The notes: generated by a model from the sequence alone, not told the origin. Shown: positions 40,397-50,018, counted from the first letter of the stretch. The stretch is 64,000 bases of DNA from CALCHA01 sp035548175 (GCA_035548175.1 DASZTO010000097.1:75133-139132); one strand, 5' to 3'. A program made the numbers and translations.

Positions 40397-40633
40397 ATGA
40401 CTGTTGAAACGGCGAAGAACGCCGATACCACCAAGAGCCCGGCAACATCGGCAGAGTCGCGAATCCACTGGGCAGCCGCACCGACCGGAACGAATCCGGA
40501 ACTCGAAGCGCGCTTCGAGGCGATGCGCGCCCGTAACTGGATCACCGACCGCATGGTCGAGCAATACCAGAAGCACTGGCACTGCTCCCGCGAACAGGCG
40601 CTCGAACGCCTGTTGCCCAAGGCTGGCGAATAA
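40397..40633 (+). CDS. Small protein (78 aa), function unknown
   Basis: A short soluble protein with a Thr/Ala-rich N-terminus and a helical C-terminal half (NPELEARFEAMRARNWITDR, VEQYQKHWHCSREQALERLL). An AAAGGGA lies 7-8 bases before the ATG. The long structured leader upstream suggests regulated expression. I do not recognise the family. Confidence 0.6.
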   Translation: MTVETAKNADTTKSPATSAESRIHWAAAPTGTNPELEARFEAMRARNWITDRMVEQYQKHWHCSREQALERLLPKAGE

Positions 40634-40730
40634 TTCCCGCCGGTAAATAGTTGCCTCTCCGATCACGTCCCCGACGCCCGGCCGGCGCCTCAACCCTGTT
40701 CTCTGTCCACTCCCAACCCCCGCAGAGCCG

Positions 40731-41369
40731 TTACTCCGGCTTCCGCGCGGCCGCCGCATGGAATGTCCGTCCCTCCGCGATGTACTTCCGCTCAAAATTC
40801 GTCCCCACGATCGACCCGGCCGGGGCGTCGGCCTTCAGGGGCACCGGCGAGTCGAACTCCACGACCTCCAGAAACTGCTGTTCCTTCAGCACCTGCTGCA
40901 TGTGCGCGAAGTAGTCGGCGTGATCCGTCACCAGCCGCAACTTGCCGCCGGGACTCAGGATGCGGTAAACCTCCTGGATGAATGGCACCTGCACCAGGCG
41001 CCGCTTGTGATGCCGCGCTTTGGGCCAGGGGTCCGGAAAATAGACATGGACGGCCGCGATAGATCCATCCGGAATGTGGCAGCGCACCCACCAGGACGCC
41101 TCGGCATGCACCATCCGCGCATTGCGCGTATCGTGGCGGCGCAACCGGTCGGCGGCAAAGTCCGCATAGGCCCGGGCATACTCGATTCCGATGAAATTGT
41201 GGTCCGGCTTCGCCTCGGCAATCGCCAGCAGGAATGTTCCCTTGCCCGAGCCGATCTCGAGTTCGACCGGCTGTTGGTTGCCGAAGATGCCGGCCCACGA
41301 GAGTTTGCCGGCTTCATCGGGGGCGTCGAGCAGGAATTCAGCGGGTTGCAGGTTTGGGCGCAAGGCCAT
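40731..41369 (-). CDS. trmB: tRNA (guanine-N7-)-methyltransferase
   Basis: Methylates G46 of tRNA using S-adenosylmethionine. The 212-residue protein has the SAM-binding motif ELEIGSGKGTFL (36-47), the acidic EYARAYADFAADRL strand end, and the family hallmark YFPDPWPKARHHKRRL, followed by GGKLRLVTDHADYF. Length is normal for TrmB. The start at 41369 is preferred over an upstream in-frame start because family sequence begins there. Confidence 0.94.
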   Translation of the reverse strand: MALRPNLQPAEFLLDAPDEAGKLSWAGIFGNQQPVELEIGSGKGTFLLAIAEAKPDHNFIGIEYARAYADFAADRLRRHDTRNARMVHAEASWWVRCHIPDGSIAAVHVYFPDPWPKARHHKRRLVQVPFIQEVYRILSPGGKLRLVTDHADYFAHMQQVLKEQQFLEVVEFDSPVPLKADAPAGSIVGTNFERKYIAEGRTFHAAAARKPE

Positions 41370-41444
41370 GAAAGATCCTGGGCGTGGAAAGCATGAAAGG
41401 GCCGCAGGATACGCCAAAGAGGAGGGCGCCGCCACAGGCGGGAT

Positions 41445-41936
41445 TTAGAGCCGGCCGACGAAGCAGAAGAGGACGAACAGTGCCAGATTGAGCAGGAGGA
41501 AGGGGATAGCGAGCAGGTATTGAATCACGATGGGGAGGCGAGCGAACAGGGGGCGGACAAAGAGGATCAGCAGCGTGCCGGGGATCGCCAGGAGGGAATA
41601 GAGGCACAGGCAGAGGAGCGTGATGTCGTCCCAACGGTGCGGATCGCGCAGGAAGCGAGGCATCTCGTCGACGAGACAGATTGCGGCGAACAGCACGCCG
41701 AGCCCGGCGACGGCGCTGGCGGTCATCAGGAGCAGCGCCCAGGGGAAGATCGGACGGGCAGGGGCGCCGGCGATGGCGAGGCGGAGATCGTGTCCGCATT
41801 CCGGGCAGCGCGGTGAGGCGAGATTGCGCAGGTTGTACTTGCAGCGCGGGCACACGGCGTTGTGGGATTGCAGGAATGCGACGACCAGGGCGGCGTCGTC
41901 GGCAACTCCGGCGGGCGCTGGGGCAGTCTGGCTCAT
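41445..41936 (-). CDS. Zinc-ribbon membrane protein, function unknown
   Basis: 163 residues with an N-terminal zinc ribbon (CPRC at 29-32 and CPEC at 44-47) followed by three or four TM helices (about 63-88, 103-128 and 136-160). Proteins with a ribbon joined to membrane helices are common in planctomycetes and of unknown role. It lies 75 bases upstream of trmB on the same strand. Confidence 0.75.
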   Translation of the reverse strand: MSQTAPAPAGVADDAALVVAFLQSHNAVCPRCKYNLRNLASPRCPECGHDLRLAIAGAPARPIFPWALLLMTASAVAGLGVLFAAICLVDEMPRFLRDPHRWDDITLLCLCLYSLLAIPGTLLILFVRPLFARLPIVIQYLLAIPFLLLNLALFVLFCFVGRL

Positions 41937-41979
41937 CGGCGCTCTCGCGGATTTGAAGTCTGGGGGGTCGACCGGGGGT

Positions 41980-43956
41980 TTAGCGTGTGCGGTAAAAGTA
42001 TAACGCAGCGTCGGAAGGCGGGGCGGCGCGTTTTTCGGTGGCGGGATCGAGGAATTGGATTTGGCCGTCGTTGTTGCGTGCGTTGAGAACGGTCAAGGAG
42101 GAGTCGGGGCTTTGCGCGAAGACCAGTCCCTGGGCGTGCGGGCCGGCGGTTTGCAGGGCGTTTGTGATGGAAGCGGGAGTGGCGGGCGCGGGGATACCGA
42201 AGCGGGATTCGAGCAAGCCTGGAGCGCCTTGGAGCGGGTCTTTGGGGGCATTGCCGAAACGTGAGGCGAGAGTGGAGAGGATATCCGGCTGGCGGGAAGT
42301 GGAGGCGTTGCCCGGGGCGGCCGGGGCCGCGGGTTGTTGGGAGAGCGGGGATCGAAGGACGGGATCGCCGGCCCATTGGGCGTCCTGGTCGAGGGCGGGC
42401 AGCAGTTTCTTGAGGTTGTCTTCAAGTGCCTGGCGTTGCTGGGGGGTCATGGGGATGGCCTTGCGTGGGCCGGCGTTGGCGGCGGGGCGTAGCGGTTGGC
42501 GAGCGGCCTGCCGGCGGGCGGCATCGGCGGAGCGCTGGGCGGCGATCTGGCGGGATTGTGCATCGCGTGCGGAAGCGGAAAGCGAGGTGTTGCTGGGGGT
42601 TGCGGGCGGCGTGGCCACGGTGTCGCCGGCGGGCGCCGGTGGGGGCGTGGCGGGGGTGACCGGCCGGTTGATGGTATCGCTGCCGGAGAGATAAGGCTCG
42701 GGAACGCCGGGGCCGCCGGGAGGATAATTGGCATGCTGAAGGGCGGCATTTCCGGGAACCGATGGGTAGCCGCGACCGGCGGGGGGGGACGGGGCGGCGG
42801 GCGCAGCCACGGTATCGCCGCCGCCGGCGAGCGTGTTGTCGATGGCGCCGGCGGCGCCAGCGGAGGGCGGGATGGGGCGGTTCATCGTGTTGGCGCCTGG
42901 GAGGAAGGGCTCTGGCGGGGGCGGTCCGCCGGGCGGATAGTTGGCATGGGCGAGTGCAGCGTTGCCGGGCACGGTGGGATACTGGGAAGGCGTCAGTCCG
43001 CGTTCGATGTTGGCAAAGTCGTTGGCGGCGTTCTCCACGGCGGTGAGCCGCTGCGCCGCCTGAGAGATTTGGGCGATCTCTGCTTCCTTGCCCAATTGGC
43101 CTGCCGGAAGCATAGCCATGAAGAGGTTGCCGAGGGTCGCCCCGGGATGGGTAGCGAGGGTTTGCATGGCCTGCTGGGCGGCTTCTCCGAGTTGTTCGTT
43201 GACAGTCTCGTTGTCATTGTTGAGGTAGTTGAGGATGTCCTGGAGCGGTTTGCCGGGCCGGCCGATATCGCCGCGCGGCTGAGCGAGAAACTGCAGGGTG
43301 TTGCCCAGGACGTTTCCGGCGGCGAGGAGGAAATCATTGGCGAATGTCGCGGCGTTGTTTTTGTAGGCGTCGGCGGCATTGGCGAGCTGATTGGCGATGG
43401 TGTTGAGCGCGGTGGGGCTGCCGGCGGAGGGCTGCTGGTTGACCTGCTGGGCGATCGAGCCCATGGGGTCGAAGTGATCGGCGGGGAGTTTGACGAACTG
43501 ATTTCCCACGCGTGTGAACAGGTCGCCTTTCTGAAGCGTTCCGGGCGGGATGTAGAACGTGTCGCCGGAGCCATCGACGAGTTGGCCAAGATCGACGGAG
43601 CCATCGGCGGAGATGGTGAGGGTGTGGATGGGGAGGGCGGTGATTTTCTGGGCGCCGCCGGACTTGGTGGTATCGCCGACGGAAGTGACGCGGAAGGTGA
43701 GGGGGTTGGACATGAAGGTGCCGGCCTGGGCTTCTTCCTGCTGTGCGGCAAGCGTGCGCGCCTGAAGCTCCCATTGCTGGTCATTGGCCAGTTGGGCCTC
43801 GGCGGCGTTGAAGTCGGGTGCGGCATTCTGCTGGACGCCGCCCTGGAGGACCGGGGGCGTGGCGCGGGGCACGTCCACGGTGTAATCTTCCGCGAAAGCG
43901 GTGGAAACAAGGGCCATGGTGAGAAGCGCGGCGAGGACGGCAGATCGGCGAATCAC
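41980..43956 (-). CDS. Large secreted repeat protein with possible papain-fold-like C-terminus
   Basis: 658 residues from a GTG start with AGGAG 7 bases upstream, beginning with a signal peptide (cleavage near AFA). Residues about 60-160 look beta-rich and about 180-310 helical. Two consecutive repeats of about 40-60 residues follow, each with YP-(T/S)-VPGNAAL, HANYPPGGP, EP and a NRP end. A Pro/Ala/Gln-rich linker leads to a C-terminal piece with SLTVLNARNNDGQIQFLDPA. That last piece resembles the end of papain-fold toxin domains, but the usual His and Cys are not seen. The role is unknown; a surface or matrix protein is the safest guess. Confidence 0.65.
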   Translation of the reverse strand: MIRRSAVLAALLTMALVSTAFAEDYTVDVPRATPPVLQGGVQQNAAPDFNAAEAQLANDQQWELQARTLAAQQEEAQAGTFMSNPLTFRVTSVGDTTKSGGAQKITALPIHTLTISADGSVDLGQLVDGSGDTFYIPPGTLQKGDLFTRVGNQFVKLPADHFDPMGSIAQQVNQQPSAGSPTALNTIANQLANAADAYKNNAATFANDFLLAAGNVLGNTLQFLAQPRGDIGRPGKPLQDILNYLNNDNETVNEQLGEAAQQAMQTLATHPGATLGNLFMAMLPAGQLGKEAEIAQISQAAQRLTAVENAANDFANIERGLTPSQYPTVPGNAALAHANYPPGGPPPPEPFLPGANTMNRPIPPSAGAAGAIDNTLAGGGDTVAAPAAPSPPAGRGYPSVPGNAALQHANYPPGGPGVPEPYLSGSDTINRPVTPATPPPAPAGDTVATPPATPSNTSLSASARDAQSRQIAAQRSADAARRQAARQPLRPAANAGPRKAIPMTPQQRQALEDNLKKLLPALDQDAQWAGDPVLRSPLSQQPAAPAAPGNASTSRQPDILSTLASRFGNAPKDPLQGAPGLLESRFGIPAPATPASITNALQTAGPHAQGLVFAQSPDSSLTVLNARNNDGQIQFLDPATEKRAAPPSDAALYFYRTR

Positions 43957-44067
43957 GTTGAGGCTCCTGCGGATCGTCAAGGGGGCATCGACACCACCAA
44001 TACGCGATGGCAAATGCGGAACTGCGCGAGAAAACCTGCGGAAATCATTACTCGCAGACAATGGCCG

Positions 44068-45336
44068 TTACTGAGTTTGCGATTGGACGCCGAGGGCTGC
44101 AGGTGAAGCCGTGCCGGGGGAGGCGGGGCGGACGTAGGGGAAGAAGCGTTTGAGCGACAGGCAGGGGGCTTCGAGGAGGTGCCAGGAAATCTTGGCCGCG
44201 GCGAGGGAACAGGCAGAGGCCAGAGCAGCGAAAACCAGGAGGGAAAGGGTGTAGGAGTGCAGGTGCGAGCGAAGGATGGGGACGCCGAAGTAGTGATGGT
44301 AGATCGGGATGAGGACCAGATGAAAGACGTAGAGGCCGTAGCTGTATTTACCGAGCATGGTGAGGGGCCGGGAGGTCAGGAAGCGGTAGGGGCGTTGGGT
44401 GGGAGCGAAGGTGAGGAGACGGAGGATCAGGGCTGCGAAGAAGGAGGCCAGGAGTGAAAAGCCCAGGGTGTAAACCGGCGGGGAGGCCTCATTGAGTTCG
44501 CGCGTGGGGAAGAAGATGAGGGCGAGGGGGATGGCGGTGATGATGAGGGTCAGGATGGCCGGGCGCTGCAAGGGGGAGAGTCCGCACTGGCCGCGGGCCA
44601 GGAGTGCGGCCAGGGCGCCGGCAGCGAGCGAATCGGCGCGGCACCAGGAGAGCAGGTAGATCGAGAGGGCCGGTGCGCCGTGCCAGTCCATCCAGAAGCG
44701 GATGGCCGGCGCGAGCAGGAGAATTGCGACCGACGCGCCGATTGCCTGGCGGCGCGTGAGGAAAAAAATCACGGCCGGCCAGAAGAGATAGAACTGCTCC
44801 TCGATCGCCAGCGACCAGAAATGACCCAGCGCGAGGGTGTGGGTATTGAAGGTCCAGTTCGCGGCGAGGCCCTGCTGGATGTTGGAGGTGTAGGTCCAGA
44901 GCGATGCCTGGTGTTCGAGGGCGGAGGTCAGATCGGGGGCGGGCGTGAGGAAGCGCGGCGCGATCAGCAGGTTCGCGGCGAGCACGGCGTAATAGAGGGG
45001 AAAGATGCGGAGGGTGCGGCGGGCATAAAAGGTGCGGAAATAGCGGGGGTCGGACTTGGTGTCGCAGAGGATGCCGGTGATGAGGAAACCGGAGAGGACG
45101 AAGAAAAGATCGACGCCGAACCATCCGGAATGCATGAGGCCGAGGCATTCGCGGATGATGGGGAACTGGGTGCCAAGCATGGGCAGGTAGTGATAGAGGA
45201 GGACGCAGGAGATGGCGATGCCGCGGAGGCCGTCGAGGGCGGGCAGGTGGCCGCGGGGACGGAGATCAGGGGCGGGGCTGCGGTCGCCGAGGGCGACGGC
45301 GAAATCGCGGGTGGAAGCGGTCGAGGCGAGGGTCAT
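44068..45336 (-). CDS. Acyltransferase 3 family membrane protein (OafA-like)
   Basis: 422 residues with about ten TM helices. It transfers acyl groups to extracytoplasmic sugars in LPS or other glycans. The conserved N-terminal motif ALDGLRGIAISCVLLYHY contains the catalytic His, and SGFLITGIL and FYARRTLRIFPLYY with the conserved basic residues are also present. The fused SGNH domain of some OafA proteins is absent, but a separate SGNH hydrolase gene starts 155 bases away in divergent orientation. No strong SD is seen at the ATG at 45336. Confidence 0.88.
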   Translation of the reverse strand: MTLASTASTRDFAVALGDRSPAPDLRPRGHLPALDGLRGIAISCVLLYHYLPMLGTQFPIIRECLGLMHSGWFGVDLFFVLSGFLITGILCDTKSDPRYFRTFYARRTLRIFPLYYAVLAANLLIAPRFLTPAPDLTSALEHQASLWTYTSNIQQGLAANWTFNTHTLALGHFWSLAIEEQFYLFWPAVIFFLTRRQAIGASVAILLLAPAIRFWMDWHGAPALSIYLLSWCRADSLAAGALAALLARGQCGLSPLQRPAILTLIITAIPLALIFFPTRELNEASPPVYTLGFSLLASFFAALILRLLTFAPTQRPYRFLTSRPLTMLGKYSYGLYVFHLVLIPIYHHYFGVPILRSHLHSYTLSLLVFAALASACSLAAAKISWHLLEAPCLSLKRFFPYVRPASPGTASPAALGVQSQTQ

Positions 45337-45491
45337 CGGAGAGAAGATCGGCCGGGGGCAAAGGAGGCGTGGAGTTTTTGAGCGCGCCGTGGCGTGCCGT
45401 CCGATAAAGGTCGCGGGGATCATGCTGGCAGCGGACTTGCGTCCTATGATTGCCGGTTGGCATCGGGGTTGTGCATCTTGGAGTGGCTGCC

Positions 45492-46760
45492 ATGCGGTGG
45501 ATCGCTGGATGGATGATCGCTCTAGCCGGCGCGGCGGCGGCCGTGGGGGCGCCGCAGTCTGCGCTCACGCTGCCGGCGTCGGAGAAAGCGGCTTCGACCG
45601 AGCCGGCGCATAAGCTGGTTTTGCGCGACGGCGACGTGCTCGCGTGCATCGGTGATTCCATCACGAATCAGCGGCTGTACACGCTGTTTATGGAAGACTA
45701 CCTGCTCATGTGCAAGCCGGCGGCGGGCGTTCGCATGGTGACGCTGGGCACCAATGGCCAGACCGCGCCGGGCTTTCTGCAGCAGGAATCCTTCGACGCG
45801 CTGAAATTCCAGCCGACGGTTGCGACGGTGATGTTCGGCATGAACGATGGCGCATACGGTGCGCTGACGCGGGAGCATGCGGCGGCGTATGCGGCGGGAG
45901 AACGGGGGATCATCACGCGCCTGCGGCAGGGAGGAGTGCGTGCGATCGTGCTTGCTTCGCCAAGCTGCGTGGATCCGGCGACCTACAAGGAGGGGCCCGA
46001 GGGGGCCGCGACTTACAACCGCACGCTGGAGAGGCTGGCGGCTGAAGCGCGGGAAGCCGCGAGTGCGACGGGCGTGCGTTTCGCGGACGTGCATGCGGTT
46101 TTCGCGCAGGCGATGCAGAAAGCCAAGGGGCTCTATGGGCCGCAGCTTGATGTCGCGGGCGCCGACGGCATTCATCCGGGCAACAACGGTCAGATGGCGA
46201 TCGCCTACACGATGCTCAAGGCGCTGGGCTGCGATGGGGACCTGGGGACTATCACCATGGACCTGGACAGCGGCGCGGCCTCCGCTTCGCCCGGGCACCA
46301 GGTTCTCTCGTCGGGGAAGGGCATGGTGGAGCTTTCGAGCACGCGCTATCCGTTCTGCTTCATGGGTGACGCGGCGGAAAGCTCCGGCACCGTCGCCGTG
46401 CCCGGGTATCTGCGCTTCAACGAGGACCTCAACCGGCTCATGCTGGTGGTCAAACACGCCGGCACGGGCAAGGTACGCGTCACCTGGGGCGACACCCGCA
46501 AAGAATTCGCCGGCCCCGCGCTGGAAAAGGGGATCAACCTCGCGGCGGAATTCATTCCCGGTCCCTTCAACGAGCAGTTTTTCAAGGTAGAGGGGCTGAT
46601 CCGGCAGAAGGAAAGCGATGAGGAGCACTGGTATCACACGGACATGCGCAAGAGCATCGGCGATGCCGGAAAAGTGCTTGCGGACGAGGAGCAGCGAGCC
46701 CAGGACGTCGCCGCCGCGATCGTGCCGGTGCGTACGCGCATTGTGGTGGAGCGGGAATAA
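45492..46760 (+). CDS. Secreted SGNH/GDSL-family hydrolase
   Basis: 422 residues with a signal peptide (to about 20). The esterase domain shows all blocks: GDSIT (catalytic Ser56), TLGTNGQTAPGF, GMNDG, and DGIHPGNNGQMA with the Asp and His. The C-terminal 150 residues form a beta-rich extension. Such enzymes remove acetyl or other esters from polysaccharides. Its position divergent from an acyltransferase 3 gene suggests the pair adds and removes acyl groups, which is inference. GGAG lies 8 bases before the ATG. Confidence 0.9.
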   Translation: MRWIAGWMIALAGAAAAVGAPQSALTLPASEKAASTEPAHKLVLRDGDVLACIGDSITNQRLYTLFMEDYLLMCKPAAGVRMVTLGTNGQTAPGFLQQESFDALKFQPTVATVMFGMNDGAYGALTREHAAAYAAGERGIITRLRQGGVRAIVLASPSCVDPATYKEGPEGAATYNRTLERLAAEAREAASATGVRFADVHAVFAQAMQKAKGLYGPQLDVAGADGIHPGNNGQMAIAYTMLKALGCDGDLGTITMDLDSGAASASPGHQVLSSGKGMVELSSTRYPFCFMGDAAESSGTVAVPGYLRFNEDLNRLMLVVKHAGTGKVRVTWGDTRKEFAGPALEKGINLAAEFIPGPFNEQFFKVEGLIRQKESDEEHWYHTDMRKSIGDAGKVLADEEQRAQDVAAAIVPVRTRIVVERE

Positions 46761-46852
46761 AATGCGGTTGAAAAAACATTTGCCCGAGCGCGGTGATGGC
46801 GACGGACCGTGTTATACTCGCCGGTCTGTCGCACCGCACCACGGATCAGCTG

Positions 46853-49363
46853 ATGAACGCCTGGAACTCTTCCACTTCTTCGCCGGCCGGGTCGCCTGAA
46901 CGGGCGCTCGATGGGCTGACTGCGCCGCAGCGCGAGGCTGCGTCCTGGGTCGATGGTCCGCTGCTCGTCCTGGCGGGCGCCGGATCGGGAAAGACCCGCA
47001 CGATCACGCGGCGCATCGCTTACATGGTGGCCTGCGGGATTCCGGCGTGGAACATTCTCGCCATTACTTTCACCAACAAGGCGGCCGGGGAGATGCGCGA
47101 ACGCGTCAACCACCTGCTCAAGGACATGGGCACGGGGATGCGCACGGAACGGGCGTGGGGGCCGCAGGGCAAGGGGGTGACCGTCGCGACGTTTCACGCG
47201 CTGTGCGCCCGCCTGCTGCGAGAATTTGCGGAGGCGGCCGGTCTTTCCAAGACGTTCACCATTTTCGACACAAGCGATCAGAGCAAGGCGGTGAAGCAGG
47301 CGATCAAGGATGTGAATCTGTCGCCGGAGAATTTCCAGCCCAACGCCGTGCTCAATGCGATCAGCAACGCCAAGAACAAGCTGCAGACGGCGGCCGCCTA
47401 CACGAAGCAGGCGGGCGCGTTTTTTGAAAAGAACGTCGCCCGCGCGTACACGCGCTACGAGCAGATTCTCACGGAAAACAAGGCCGTCGACTTCGACGAC
47501 CTGCTGCTGAAAATGGCGATCCTGCTGCGCGACAATGGGGATGTGCGCACGCAGCTGCAGGAGCGTTACCAGTACATTCTGATCGACGAATACCAGGACA
47601 CCAATCACGCCCAGTTCATGCTGGCCCACATGCTGGCGATGGGACACAAGAATATCTGCGCGACCGGGGATCCGGATCAATCCATCTACGGATGGCGCGG
47701 GGCGAACCTCAACAACATTCTGGAATTCGAGCAGTTTTATCCCAACGCCAAGGTGGTGCTGCTGGAACAGAATTACCGCAGCACCAAGGTGATCCTCCAG
47801 GCCGCCAGCGCGCTGATCGCCAGAAACACGAAGCGCAAGAAGAAGGACCTGTGGACGGAGAACGAATCCGGCCCGCGTATTGAGATTCTGACCTGCAACG
47901 ACGAGCACCAGGAAGCGGCGGAGGTCGTGCGCCGTTTGAAGGAGCAGCACGACAAGAACGGTCTGCCCTGGGAGAAGATGGCGGTGTTTTATCGGGTGAA
48001 CTCGCTGTCGCGCGTGCTGGAAGACGCCTTGATGAAACAGGCGGTGCCCTATCAGATCGCGCGCGGCACGGAGTTTTACGCCCGCAAGGAAGTGAAGGAC
48101 GTGCTGGCTTATCTGCGGGTCATCGCCAATCCCGGCGACAGCGTCTCGCTGGAGCGGATCATCAACGTGCCGACGCGCGGCCTGGGCGACACGAGTCTCC
48201 TGAAAATCCAGGCTTATGCCTCGCAGCAGCGCCTCACGCTTCTGGAAGCCTGCGCCCGCGCCGAGGAAGTGCCCGACCTCACGACCCGGGCCATCAACTC
48301 CGCCAGGAAAGTGGCCGGTCTTTTCGACGCGTGGCAGCGGTTCGTGACCGGCCAAGTGGAGATGCCCAAGCCGGCGGAAGAACCGGAAGCGGCAGCCGAT
48401 CCGCTGTTCGATGCGGCGCTTCTGGAGGCCGCGCAGGAGGAAATCGGGGAAGCGGGAACAGCGTCGCGTCCCGGCTTTCTGATTCCGGGGGGCATTCGCG
48501 GCCTGATGGAAAAAGTCGTTCGTGAGTCGGGCCTCGAAGAGGAGGTCAAAAAAGCGGACTCGAGCGAGGGCGCCGCGGATACCGGCAACGCCCGCTCCTC
48601 CAACGTCGCCGAGCTGATTTCCGTCGCCGCGGAATTCGACGTGCAGAATCCCGAGGGCACGCTCCAGGATTATCTGCAACAGGTCACGCTGGTTTCCGAT
48701 GTGGACAAGATCAAAGACGCAGGGGGCGCCGTGACGCTGATGACGCTCCATGCGGCGAAGGGCCTGGAGTTCCCATTGGTCGCGATGGTCGGCATGGAGG
48801 ATGGCCTGATCCCGCACGCCCGCGCCGTCGGTTTCGCCGCCAATCCCGACGAAATGGAAGAGGAACGCCGGCTCGCTTTCGTCGGCATCACGCGCGCGAT
48901 GAAGCAGCTGATGCTCTCCCACGCCCGCTACCGCATGATCCGCGGGCAAACGGAACGCACCGTCGAGAGCCAGTTCCTCAGCGAGATGCCCGCCGAATGC
49001 TTCGAGGAGATCGATCTGACCGGGGAGGATGAGGGCGTCGGCAGCGTCGGCTATCGAGATGAAGCTTCGTACGCCCGCCGGGCGCAACAGCAGCGCGGCG
49101 GCGGATCCGGCTTCGGCGGTTACGGCGGCGGCGGCGGGGGTGGCAAGCGTGAAGCCGAAGGGGCGAGCCAGCGGCGCCAGGCCGACGCCATCGCGGGCGA
49201 GTTCCGCAAGGGCGTGCTGGTCCGGCATCCGCAGTTCGGTCTGGGCCGCATCGAAGCGATCGAGCCCTCCGGCGCCACCACCAAGGCGGTGGTGCATTTC
49301 ACCGGCTCGGGCAAAAAGACACTCATTCTCCAGTACGCACGCCTCGAAAAAGTCGACGCCTGA
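46853..49363 (+). CDS. UvrD/PcrA-type superfamily 1 DNA helicase
   Basis: An 836-residue 3'-5' DNA helicase for repair and replication restart. Motifs: Q motif LTAPQREA, Walker A AGAGSGKT (41-48), Ia AITFTNKAA, II ILIDEYQDT, III GDPDQSIYGWRG, IV QNYRST, V TLMTLHAAKGLEF and VI EERRLAFVGITRA. A glycine-rich linker leads to a C-terminal Tudor-like domain (VRHPQFGLGRIEAIE) as in PcrA. An insertion of about 100 acidic residues around 495-600 is unusual. The start at 46853 is one of several possible. A TATACT -10-like box lies at 46813-46818. Confidence 0.93.
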   Translation: MNAWNSSTSSPAGSPERALDGLTAPQREAASWVDGPLLVLAGAGSGKTRTITRRIAYMVACGIPAWNILAITFTNKAAGEMRERVNHLLKDMGTGMRTERAWGPQGKGVTVATFHALCARLLREFAEAAGLSKTFTIFDTSDQSKAVKQAIKDVNLSPENFQPNAVLNAISNAKNKLQTAAAYTKQAGAFFEKNVARAYTRYEQILTENKAVDFDDLLLKMAILLRDNGDVRTQLQERYQYILIDEYQDTNHAQFMLAHMLAMGHKNICATGDPDQSIYGWRGANLNNILEFEQFYPNAKVVLLEQNYRSTKVILQAASALIARNTKRKKKDLWTENESGPRIEILTCNDEHQEAAEVVRRLKEQHDKNGLPWEKMAVFYRVNSLSRVLEDALMKQAVPYQIARGTEFYARKEVKDVLAYLRVIANPGDSVSLERIINVPTRGLGDTSLLKIQAYASQQRLTLLEACARAEEVPDLTTRAINSARKVAGLFDAWQRFVTGQVEMPKPAEEPEAAADPLFDAALLEAAQEEIGEAGTASRPGFLIPGGIRGLMEKVVRESGLEEEVKKADSSEGAADTGNARSSNVAELISVAAEFDVQNPEGTLQDYLQQVTLVSDVDKIKDAGGAVTLMTLHAAKGLEFPLVAMVGMEDGLIPHARAVGFAANPDEMEEERRLAFVGITRAMKQLMLSHARYRMIRGQTERTVESQFLSEMPAECFEEIDLTGEDEGVGSVGYRDEASYARRAQQQRGGGSGFGGYGGGGGGGKREAEGASQRRQADAIAGEFRKGVLVRHPQFGLGRIEAIEPSGATTKAVVHFTGSGKKTLILQYARLEKVDA

Positions 49364-49462
49364 CGCAGATTCCGTCACCGCCTTTCCCGGCCGCTTTTTG
49401 TGTGGACGCACAACCGGCCCGCGTTACACTTGCGGCACCCCTGCTCACGCGAAAGGATGCCG

Positions 49463-50011
49463 ATGTCTCAATTGCCAGGCGCTCCCGGTTCCACCACCTA
49501 CGTTCAGGCGTCGCCTTCCAATGGCCTCGGCGTGGCCGGCTTCATCACCTCTCTCGTGGGGATCGTCACCTGCGGCCTGCTCTGTCCGATCGGCCTGATC
49601 CTCTCCTTCATCGCGATCTTCCGCCGCCCGCGCGGTTTCGCCGTCGCAGGCCTCGTCATCGGCATCGTGGGAACGCTGATTCCCGTCGTTATCTTCCTCA
49701 TCTGGGGCGCTGCTGTTCTCGCGATGTTCGGCTTTGCCGCAGCCGTCGGACCCGCGCTGCAGACTTACGGCAACATCTCGACCGCCGAATCCCGAATTCA
49801 TGACGCTTACGCGCAGCACATGTCGCTTCCCACCGATGATGACGGCGACACCCTTATCGACGATCTCAACGATCAATGGAGCCACCCCCTGCGCTACCAC
49901 CGCCTCGGCCCGACGCGCTATGAAATACGCAGCGCCGGCCCCGACGGCTCCTTCGATACCCCCGACGACATCATCAAGACCTTTAACGGAAGCGACGCGC
50001 CGAGCCAATAA
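49463..50011 (+). CDS. DUF4190-like membrane protein with pseudopilin-type C-terminus
   Basis: 182 residues. The first part (about 20-100) is DUF4190-like with two or three TM helices (LGVAGFITSLVGIVTCGLLC, FAVAGLVIGIVGTLIPVVIF). The last 60 residues resemble the end of type II secretion pseudopilins: LNDQWSHPLRYHRLGPTRYE, IRSAGPDGSFDTPDDI, with the calcium-site-like acidic loop. AAGG lies 6 bases before the ATG at 49463. The function is unknown; the pseudopilin end lacks its usual N-terminal methylation motif. Confidence 0.7.
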   Translation: MSQLPGAPGSTTYVQASPSNGLGVAGFITSLVGIVTCGLLCPIGLILSFIAIFRRPRGFAVAGLVIGIVGTLIPVVIFLIWGAAVLAMFGFAAAVGPALQTYGNISTAESRIHDAYAQHMSLPTDDDGDTLIDDLNDQWSHPLRYHRLGPTRYEIRSAGPDGSFDTPDDIIKTFNGSDAPSQ

Positions 50012-50018
50012 GGGCGGG

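Noticed and set aside
46780..46818. Promoter for the helicase from TTGCCC and TATACT
   Set aside because: The -10 is good, but the spacer of 27 bases is far too long, so the pair was not annotated.
46634..49411. 925-codon open frame antisense to the helicase
   Set aside because: The + strand frame contains all superfamily 1 helicase motifs; the antisense frame shows none and is a shadow.
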